From Lomentospora prolificans (lineage: Eukaryota > Ascomycota > Sordariomycetes > Microascales > Microascaceae), in the NCBI GenBank assembly GCA_029532625.1, contig JARFXM010000003.1, positions 4,712,001 to 4,776,000 on the forward strand: a stretch of DNA of 64,000 bases. Direction: 5' to 3'. Every line of letters starts with the position of its first letter. Within the stretch, counting starts at the first letter, position 1. The position numbers and the translations under genes are program-made. A model generated the notes under the pieces. The model saw nothing but the letters and a program-made list of their open reading frames with translations. It had not been told where the DNA came from and did not search any database. Positions 55,662 through 64,000 of the stretch are shown piece by piece.

Positions 55662-58600
55662 TTACGTGTCTAGCGTCAAAAAGCTCAGTAGTTGTTGCAA
55701 TACACCTTCCTTCGTCCACTCCGGTGAAGTCATCATCATTGCTGACAGAACCGAATCAGAGGTGGGTAGAGCTGAGGGTGGGATGGACGTAGGCTTGTTT
55801 GGATCCCTAGACTTCTCCATAAGACGGCGGAGAAGAGTGACGCCAAGAACCACGAGACAAAGCAACGAATCGTCCGATCGGGGTTGGCCGCGACCGCCAG
55901 GGCCCCGGGGAGGGTTGTCGAACTGGCTCGCCACCAGCTGTATCAGCCGGTATATTTTCTGCGAAAGGCCATTGTTGCATGAGAGCCACATCTTGACGAT
56001 GCCTGCTTCGTAGCCAGGCGCAAGCGAGGCCAACACCTCGGCAGCTAGAAGACCCTGCATGACAAAAGGCTTTCTCGCCTCTACAAGAGGCGGTAAATGG
56101 GGTGGTCGGCCATCGCGAGGTTGCTCAGGAATGGGAGATATAGCGAGGCCAAAGGCCCGCGATAGCAGCTCGTATGGGTTCGAGCTATCAGCATCGGCAG
56201 TGAAGATGAGCTTATAGTGGGACCTATTCGGCTCATCACGCGCTAATAACTTCGCCAATGAATCTACCGCATGCGGGAGATATGGATGTAGCGCTGGATC
56301 GTAGGAGATGAAATACATGGAGCCATCGGCAAGGGTCGGTCCGGGAGTGGGCGCGAATGCGAGGAGGAATTGCAACAAGCACATTGCCTGTTCACGACCC
56401 GGGATCTCCAAAAGGACCGAGATGTTAGACAAGAGCACCACCACATCCTTCATAAAGTCGAGGGTGTTGGCATTCGTCCTTAGCAGCATTGTGCGTGTGC
56501 CAATGTACCGGATGACCACGCAAAGAAACTTGATAACCTCCTCATCAGCAAGAATAGCGTGGTTCGGGTTATCCTCTCCAGGGAAGGAGAGGTTTCTAAG
56601 AATAGTAGTGATGCAAATCAGGCGGTCTACCGCGCGGTCAAGCTCGTAAGCTTCAGACGCGAAGACAGGAACATTGCGAACAGTTAATTGCTCAACGCGG
56701 CAAGCCCGGACGACATCTTCGTAGGGCGTGAGGAGAATTTCGTCAGAGACCTGAACTGTATGCTCAGCGAGGAGGTCCACCTGTTCTTCCGCACAATCGA
56801 GGAGAACATCAATCAAATCGTCGCAATGTTGCAGAAGGAGAAAGTGATGCCTCATCGGCGAGTTGGATACAGCTGCGAGAGTATCAAGGGCAAGACGCAC
56901 TTCGCCATGAATGCCGCTCTGAATACTGCGTGTCAAAGCTTGGATATCAATCAACCCAAGCTCATCAACCGGTGGCACGTCAGGCTTCATGATTTCCAAC
57001 TCCAAACCGAGCTTATTGGCAGACTCGAGGTTCACACCACCATACGTTGATTGTTGCCGAGAGCATGGTGCATACTCATCATCATGGGCCATGGGGCGAG
57101 GGAAAGGCTGGGCAGGTACGGCCCCGGGAACTGGAGCGCCTGTCGGTCCGTGAGCAGGGAAAGGCATAGTCCCAGGTTTTCCAGGAGCCGGAGATGGCAT
57201 CTGAAACTCCCCCGCGGGAGTACCCGCTGCAGGGTCAACGTTTCGTGAGAGGCTGTTGCGAGCATGGCCTGGCATGTTAGCTTGCGCAGATTGGGGCCCA
57301 TGAGGGCCGGCGAAGCCGTTGACAGCGGGCTGCTGACCGGGTTGCATTGGCTGCATGGGTTTGGGCGTTTGTTGATGAGGGCCAGTTCCAGGCATTGGGG
57401 ACTGGCCTTGGGGCATCGCCGGCGGCTGCCCGCGGCCCATCTGCTTCGTCGGTGTTGCAGGAACTTGGTTTGAAGGAACACTCTGACCCTGAGCAGGGCC
57501 GGTCTGTGGTTGTTGTGGTTGGGGCTGAGGCTGCGGTTGACCTTGCGGGTGCGGCTGCTGCTGCATCATTTTTCGCTGGTTCTGGGCCATCAAAACTTCC
57601 TCGAATTTGAGCAAATTGCGTTCATAGATCACTCTTAGCATCTGCGGCGCGGCAGGGATCTGGCCTGGGTGAAAGCCTATTTGGCCTGAGACAACCGGCC
57701 ACGCATTTGAGGCAGATACAGCCTTGAAACCACCTCTCGACTGGACCTGCTGGAACAGCAGCAAGAGATTCACCGGCCGGTCAGCAAGTGTAGGGCTGAC
57801 GTCCAGTGGTAGTCCCTTGTTGTGCATGAAGGTAGTCAAATTCTTCATGAAGGATTCAGGGTCGATACGGGGCATAGGACGCGCTTGAGGCCTCATGCCA
57901 GGCTGAGGCATCTGATGGCCATTCGGCACTTGTCCCGGCTGCTTGGACATCATCCCGCGTCCAGCTTGCATGTTCTGAGGGTGCATCTGGGGCGCCATCT
58001 GCATATTGGGCATATTTTGCATCTGTTGCATATTTCCCTGCTGTTGCATTTGGCGTTGGAGTTGCATTTGATAGATTTTCTGCTGTTCCGCGGTCGTTCG
58101 AGCTTGTTGCATTTGGGCGTGGAACATGGGATTCGCCATCTGGTTCATCTGTTGTTGGACATGCGCCATCTGCTGAGGGTTCATGCCTTGGGGCATACCC
58201 ATCGACATCTGCTGGCCCATCTGCTGAGGCATCATCTGCATCCCTCCAGCCATTGGATTCGGGCTCTGCGACGGACGCGACGGTGTCTGCATCGCGCCCA
58301 TATTCGGGTTAAAGCCCGGTCCCATATTCTGCATGTATGGGTTTGGCTGAGGAGTACTTCCATGATCAGAAGGCACGGGAGAGCCTTGGGGCGCGAATTG
58401 CTGTGTGCTAGGCGAGAAGGGATGAGGTGACGCAGTTGAGACGCGTTGGGGGACGCTTCCGGGGCGTATTTGTTGGTTTCCCATCATCGGGGACGGGGTC
58501 GCATTCGCAGAGCCATTCGGCTGAAGGTGAGGGTACTGTGGCTGTCCCGGAGTCTGCTGTGGAGTTTGTTGGAAGCCGGGGAACGCGCCTTGTTGTGGTG

Positions 58601-58937
58601 TGTCAGAGCGCGAAGGCGGAAGCATTCCAGGATTCTGTCGTGGGGACGAAGCGATGGCATCTTCATGTGGGCGAGGTCGTTTGGATGGTATTACGGGGTT
58701 GGTCTGATAGACGGTATTCTGGAAAGATGGAGAGGCATTTCGCATTGCGCCATTCGGCATCGGGGGGTTCATTTGTTGTTGTGGATTCTGAAACTGGGCA
58801 GGATTGAATTGGCCTGGGTTGGCCATAAAAGCTGCGGAAGGGTCCATCATGGCACCGGATAACGACGGGTCATTCATATGAGGGAAGTTATTTCCATTGT
58901 GGTTCGGAGCAACGGATTCATTCATCCAGGTGCTCAT
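55662..58937 (-). CDS. SWI1: SWI/SNF chromatin remodelling subunit Swi1 (ARID protein)
   Basis: Single exon, 1091 residues from the ATG at 58937 (MSTWMNES). The frame stays open further upstream, but the residues there look like translated leader. Residues 1-350 are rich in Gln, Met, Pro and Asn (runs such as QQMGQQMSMGMPQGMNPQQ). The ARID DNA-binding domain lies at about 358-460 (DPESFMKNLTTFMHNKGLPL, LLLLFQQVQSRGGFKAVSA, WPVVSGQIGF). A second Gln/Pro-rich stretch follows (about 465-620), then a C-terminal helical domain (EVRLALDTLAAVSN, DRLICITTILRNLSFPGEDN, AAEVLASLAPGYEAG) typical of fungal Swi1/Sol1. It acts in the nucleus as the ARID subunit of SWI/SNF. Confidence 0.94.
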   Translation of the reverse strand: MSTWMNESVAPNHNGNNFPHMNDPSLSGAMMDPSAAFMANPGQFNPAQFQNPQQQMNPPMPNGAMRNASPSFQNTVYQTNPVIPSKRPRPHEDAIASSPRQNPGMLPPSRSDTPQQGAFPGFQQTPQQTPGQPQYPHLQPNGSANATPSPMMGNQQIRPGSVPQRVSTASPHPFSPSTQQFAPQGSPVPSDHGSTPQPNPYMQNMGPGFNPNMGAMQTPSRPSQSPNPMAGGMQMMPQQMGQQMSMGMPQGMNPQQMAHVQQQMNQMANPMFHAQMQQARTTAEQQKIYQMQLQRQMQQQGNMQQMQNMPNMQMAPQMHPQNMQAGRGMMSKQPGQVPNGHQMPQPGMRPQARPMPRIDPESFMKNLTTFMHNKGLPLDVSPTLADRPVNLLLLFQQVQSRGGFKAVSASNAWPVVSGQIGFHPGQIPAAPQMLRVIYERNLLKFEEVLMAQNQRKMMQQQPHPQGQPQPQPQPQQPQTGPAQGQSVPSNQVPATPTKQMGRGQPPAMPQGQSPMPGTGPHQQTPKPMQPMQPGQQPAVNGFAGPHGPQSAQANMPGHARNSLSRNVDPAAGTPAGEFQMPSPAPGKPGTMPFPAHGPTGAPVPGAVPAQPFPRPMAHDDEYAPCSRQQSTYGGVNLESANKLGLELEIMKPDVPPVDELGLIDIQALTRSIQSGIHGEVRLALDTLAAVSNSPMRHHFLLLQHCDDLIDVLLDCAEEQVDLLAEHTVQVSDEILLTPYEDVVRACRVEQLTVRNVPVFASEAYELDRAVDRLICITTILRNLSFPGEDNPNHAILADEEVIKFLCVVIRYIGTRTMLLRTNANTLDFMKDVVVLLSNISVLLEIPGREQAMCLLQFLLAFAPTPGPTLADGSMYFISYDPALHPYLPHAVDSLAKLLARDEPNRSHYKLIFTADADSSNPYELLSRAFGLAISPIPEQPRDGRPPHLPPLVEARKPFVMQGLLAAEVLASLAPGYEAGIVKMWLSCNNGLSQKIYRLIQLVASQFDNPPRGPGGRGQPRSDDSLLCLVVLGVTLLRRLMEKSRDPNKPTSIPPSALPTSDSVLSAMMMTSPEWTKEGVLQQLLSFLTLDT

Positions 58938-61900
58938 GACTGTGCGGATTGGCGACGACACATGGGCCAGGCAACTTGGATGAGTTAGCACCTCGCGCAA
59001 GCAAAAATCAGTCAAAACAGCATTGAAAACAAATTCTTCAGGACGATAAGAAATTATTAGAAGGAAATGAATGGATGCAAATGGTTGGGTTGGTTGCGTC
59101 GCGATAAAGAAAGATTGATGATGAACTCGGGTCGCGTCGTGGACCAGTCTTGGAAAGCCAGCGAATTTGCGTCTTGGGTGATGTGTCGGGAAAAAATTGG
59201 AAAGGGTAAGGCGAATTGGCGGAGGAGTTGGGAGAAATTGCAAAGGCAAACGGCTCCAGTGGGTGGCTCTGTAGGCTGAGCGGGGGGCCTAGGCAGGGTT
59301 TGGTAATGCGACTTCAGCGCTATGGGAGATGTTGGCTGGGGGTCGTAGCGCAGCGAAGTCGCTAAACTCAACGGTGTCCATAGGGGTTATCAGGGTACGC
59401 GGCGCGCCTCGAAGCCCGGGTGCACAGGCGTGGAGCGTGCCAACCGAGGCAGCAATAGCGCGAAGGTGAAGGGGAACGAGAAGCCGCCAAGCGGCAAGCG
59501 CAGGAGCGGAACTAGAGGCGAAAGCCAATTCAACAGCCTTGCGACAACGCCTATGGCGGGATTTCCATGCGGTCCTCGGCTGAACAAATGGAAATCACAC
59601 GTCATGAGGCAATATGGAAACGGCTTTGTCGACAGTACGCGACGGATAGGGTGGGTTGAGGAAATGCAGCATGGACGGAGGACACGAGTCCGTGGTGGGT
59701 GGCAGGAGAAGAGCCAAAAGTCTAGTCAAGACCAGACCTCAGGGGTACGAGACGAGGAGAAACAATGCATCGACGGGGTAGGAGGGGGCATGAATATCGT
59801 GGACAAGGCTCGAACAAAGGACTTCGCTATTTGCAAGAAAGGCTAAGACTTACTTAAACGTGTCGCGCGCGTTATCTTCAAGGCGAGCGCTGGGCGGAGG
59901 GTATGGGAGCTAGGCAGAGGATTGGGGCGTGAGGAGGCGAGAATGGCTGGTGACAAGAAACGAAAGAGTAAACGGCGCGCTTGGATCGTGTGCCGAAGCC
60001 CGCCTTGGACAAACAGCCGCCTGATCACTAGAAAACGGAAACGAAAAAAAAAAATCAATAGAGTAAAGGGATCACGTAGAGGGTACAAAGGGACTTGAGG
60101 GAGTTGAGGCGGATGGCGACGACCGCGACTTGCTGCGACTCTGTAACTCTGCGAATTGGCGGGTGGCCGATCGGGTTTGGGGGAAATTTTGGGGGGCGCG
60201 CGGTCTCAAAATTTTCTGTTTGCGGCCTTGTTGATCAGCTTCTTCTCTCCTTCTCTCTAGACCAGCGTTTCCCCTTCCTCATGAAATAGAAGTGGATCCT
60301 TGGCCAAAACCGAACTCAGGTTCTAATTGGCCATAGGTTGTCTCAGGACTGGGAGGATACGCCTCTTGATTTCCCCTTCCAATCAAATTATGCACTATTC
60401 CCGTTCAGGTCTAGCGCAGCTTATGAATCAGGTTAAGCGAAAACAGCCAGATGAATCCCTCCTAGGACCAGCCAATCAGGCTGGAAAGCTAGTAGCAGAT
60501 ATTTCAGTTCCTACAGGAAGTTATTGATTTGCATCAATAAAGGCTGCAACGCTTAACAACGGGTTGTGTTTTTTTGTTTTCTCCTCAGCTCAGCACTTGC
60601 CACTCAGCCACAGTCGGCAAATCACGTGCCAGGGATATGTGAGATCTGTGGCGGCGGTGTGGTGTGGCATGGACTGGCGTCGCCCCTCAGTGTAATCCTC
60701 GGCGCCTGCCTCAATCGAGGGAAATCGAAAAGGGGTTGGAAAGATCGAGACCGCTAATCGTCGGTCATTAACCCAAAGTCTGAGAGTAAGTCTAAGGAAG
60801 AGCCGGGCAGGAAGACTACCACACCTCCAATACCAATCCGGTAGGGTGAGGTATGAGGTAGATTGAGTGTAGGAGGGGAGTCACCTTAACAAACTGCGTG
60901 GTACCTCTCGGTAGTCTCCGCCAGAATAAACTTGTGCGCTGTCGCACTTCGAGATCCGCATCGTGGCAATCATCCTGCTTGAACACAAGACCCCGAGCTA
61001 TCCAATAGGCATACGGAGCCAGACACCTGGGATCCTGGCTTCCCATCAACATCGGCCGCACTCCGTAGCTATGCGCCAACATCTCGGAGTTCAGTCAAGC
61101 ACCATAAATCCCGAACAGCCAGGGAGTGATGGCCATGGACGGCTACGCAGCCGCTCCGGGGTCTTCATCCAGATGTGTCACCGCGCAAAACTCGGCCAGG
61201 TCTAGGAAGACTTCAAGCAACTCCAAGGCTTCGGATTGCCGCCCTCTCGCCAACACAACGCAATACGGCATCGCGGTATAAGACCGGTCGTAATCCCGTT
61301 GCCGCGGTCAGCGTATGTAGAGGATCATCTTCGAGATTTTCGGCACGGTAACCCGGGCAGTCGCAGCCCATTCAATCAGCGTTCCCTGACGTCCAGGATC
61401 GTGAGACGTGTCCCGTCTAGATATCGCTCTTGCTAGTCTAGGGAGCTCCGCAATACATTATCGGGAATCCTTGACGAAAATCGACGTTGTGGTTGGGGAG
61501 TTGCTTGTATCATAACAGCAGCACACAACCCAGAGATAGTGACACGCTTCGCGGTAGCGCTGTGCCATCCCAGATAAGCGCGTGGGATGCCACATGCCAG
61601 TGATGAGATGATGTTGGCAAAGGCGAAAGATCACCCACGTATACATCCATCCCAACCGGCCAGCTGACCAGGATGCGACCATTCGCGTCGCGTGATGAGA
61701 GACCCAAGGGCTTGACATCCCCTTTTCCGTCATTCTGTGCAAGAGAAAAATAATAATAATCCGCGAGATTGGCCTTCGCCTGAAATAAATCGTGCGAATG
61801 AAAGTGAATCGGGGCTGCGGTGCGTGAATGGTTCCCAGCCTGGCCCCCCGATCTGGCACCAGAGTGGACGCAAGGTAGGCAGTTTAGTGGCGAGTTGGAG

Positions 61901-64000
61901 CTGAAGCACAGGTGTGATCACTGTGACAGCCCTGATTACGTCGACAGTTATTAGTGGCTGGGAGTGTAATGCTCGTATGGATCCCCGTCAGATTTGGAAG
62001 AAGCCATCTCGCCCTTTTTTGCGAGAGGGATCGCTCCGGTCTCGTTCCCACCAGATAGCCGTGTCATAGTTAAGCCCGGGGGCTTTGCCGTCATTGATGC
62101 AATTGACCTAATAACGAGTCCAGAATAGAGGCTAGATATATCAGGTAAAACCAGCAGGATTACCCTCGACCTGGGGCTGGCGTGGTAAGTGGCGACCACT
62201 AACAGCACGGCAATCAATAGGGCCTGAGTAGCCGAGGGAGCGAACTAGGCTGATCATACCTAGGGGTACAGCCGTCTCGCAGCGCGCGAGGTCAATGTGC
62301 GGCAGCTCCCGTCCGACACTGTTCAAAGGTTCTTAATGGGCTGCAGGGCCTTGACAGCCCACATCAACACGCCTAGCGGCGAGGATCCGGGGAAAATTGG
62401 GCGAGGTTTCTTCATCCAAAAAGTCAAGTTGGTGCAATTCTGTCAACAAGAAAGCGTCGAAAACTTGTGCCGAGTCGCCTCTTTCCGATTCTGGTTGGAT
62501 TCGGCCCCGATTGACTGCGCTGGCTCGCAGCATGCTGTCAGTCGATTCCCTTGGCAGAGGGTGGTGGTACATACATATTGGATGGGACTGGACCCAGTGG
62601 GCTTGACGTATTAACAATCGAATTGATGGTCCGCCCTCTCCCCGCAGTTAGCCTGTGCTGGGAGCACTTGTTTCGGGTCCTCCCTTCACACACGAGAAAA
62701 TTGTGCGAAGAGAGAGAGAGAGCCACGGCTATCGGAAATTCGAGAGATCCAAAGGAAGGCGAGAAATTCCATTCGGTAAGGAAAACCTCGCTTTCGGATC
62801 CAGAGGAATCTGTAGAGGCCATTATTTCTTGCTCCTTTGGCGACACCTGCTCTTCCGGGCTAACATCGGACGTGGAGGGCCACTCCCGAAAGATTGGTAA
62901 GAGCCCATAACGACAAGTGAGAAAGCAGTCGGCAACGCGAGAACGACCAATTCTACCAAAACGAACCGGAAAAATCCGAATAACGAGAAAACTTTGGAAA
63001 AGAAAAGAAGAGGCAAGGAGGCCAAAAAGAAGGAGAAAAAAAGCCAGACACGGGCCGGGGGGTGGTGGCAGTTGGGTCATTTTATGTGAATTGAACTAAT
63101 ACCTCGAGACCCAGACCAGATACCTCCCTCTCCAACCTGCTCCTCCAGTCCCCCAGTCACCTCTTTGTTCATCTTGGTCTTGTCCTCCTCCACCCCCCTC
63201 CCTTCCACTCATGCTCAAGCGCTTCGGATGTCCTGTTGCTATTCTCTTCCCTTTTCCTTCTTTATTTACGTTCCCATGGCCGAGTTCTTGGCCAGCGTGG
63301 CCCGCGTCTTTTTCCGCTTATCGCTGTCAGCCTTGGTTCTTCCAAACTATCCTGAGTCAAACCAGCGTTCAGGGAGCGCGGAAACCTTGTCCAAGTCGCC
63401 GATGGGATCAGCTGAGATTGTGGGGATCCATGCTTCTAAACCTTCCTTTTCTCTGATTTTCTTTCCCATTTCCCCCCTTTTGCTTGTTTTCTCGGCGTCA
63501 TGGCTTCGCTTCGTCGCCCTTGTGTTTCGTGACTCCGGTGCTTGTCCTGGTCCCACGCCGCACTGGCAGTGACCCTCAATTTGCTTTCCACCAAAGAAAC
63601 CCATTGGATGCAGAGAAGCGTTTCGCGCCCTTTCGGGCAGCTGGGGAATGCCTAAACACGGCCCGGAAGCCACATTCTAATGCGGCGTGACGAAGAGTTC
63701 GAATACGTCGACGTACAGTTGCGAACATTATTACACGACGAAATATTTTTTTGACCTCTTACCCAGACCGAGTGCCATTTATTATTCCCGTTTTTACCTT
63801 GTCTAGGATTCCAGCCGCCCTCGCCGATGCGACAATTAGACAATTAGAATTGGAGAAAATCCCTCCATCCTAGCTGGGACCCATGGCGAATGCCATGTGC
63901 CGTTGACGAGGGACGCTATTTATTCATGGATGCTCGCTTGGCCCTCTTAGTGCCGACCAGGCCCATCTGCATGGTTCTGCGTGTAGTCTCCTCACTCTTT
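58938..64000. other. Gene-poor right end with SWI1 leader and probable leader of an off-window gene
   Basis: From the SWI1 start to about 60.1 kb the sequence reads as promoter and leader of SWI1. From 60.1 to 64.0 kb only short frames without domains are present; the largest is a 180-codon minus frame (62538-63080) with no recognised family. A GA run sits at about 62707-62723. C/T-rich tracts near 63120-63220 on the plus strand resemble fungal promoter and leader sequence and suggest a rightward gene beyond the edge. An E-box (60623-60628) is also seen. Confidence 0.4.

Noticed and set aside
58938..59249. N-terminal extension of Swi1 in the same open frame
   Set aside because: The added residues are Pro/Phe/His-rich leader-like sequence, while MSTWMNES at 58937 has a plausible start and leads directly into the conserved composition.
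62538..63080. Minus-strand frame of 180 codons starting with a Leu/Phe-rich segment
   Set aside because: The signal-anchor-like start is not followed by a recognisable protein, and low-complexity purine/pyrimidine tracts explain the openness.
63690..63710. GAGTTCGAATAC, T-loop-like string
   Set aside because: No clover-leaf can be drawn around it.

Overview
The window looks like a gene-dense chromosome segment of a filamentous ascomycete, most likely Pezizomycotina of the Sordariomycetes type. The evidence is short (about 50-130 nt) GT-AG introns with CTAAC/CTGAC-like branch points, C/T-rich promoters and 5' leaders, nuclear genes for mitochondrial proteins with N-terminal presequences, and fungal-specific families (2EXR, DUF6594, patatin-ankyrin). 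I see no rRNA, convincing tRNA, CRISPR array, intact transposon or viral gene.

Left part (about 1-29 kb), mixed accessory and housekeeping: a patatin / ankyrin / Ddi1-type retropepsin fusion whose catalytic residues all appear substituted (1457-4149, minus); a DUF6594 membrane protein (5005-6997, minus); mitochondrial GatB (8218-10062, plus) facing a DUF4743/Nudix hydrolase (10179-11246, minus); a mitochondrial-type J-domain protein (13008-13817, minus); the DEAD-box helicase Dhh1 (14828-16588, plus); a 2EXR protein (19306-20469, plus); and a 1064-residue ankyrin protein (21165-24359, minus). A gene-poor stretch of about 5 kb follows.

Middle part (29-40 kb): a Gly/Ser/Asn-rich single-pass membrane protein, a PI-PLC-like phosphodiesterase, a secreted BBE-type FAD oxidoreductase, and a small four-exon membrane protein with two plausible splice forms.

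Right part (40-59 kb), conserved cell-biology genes: VPS41 (minus), with an apparent one-base deletion in a C6 run and a GC-AG intron; APC1 (plus), divergent from it; eIF3e (minus); the mitoribosomal protein Img2/mL49 (plus), sharing a 0.58-kb divergent promoter with eIF3e; and the ARID protein Swi1 (minus). From about 59 to 64 kb no coding sequence is convincing. The right edge looks like the promoter or leader of a gene beyond the window.

Exon structures were derived by hand from splice signals and frame. In every gene except VPS41 the exon lengths sum to a multiple of three. The most interesting object is the patatin-ankyrin-retropepsin fusion, a candidate multi-domain pseudoenzyme with receptor-like architecture.
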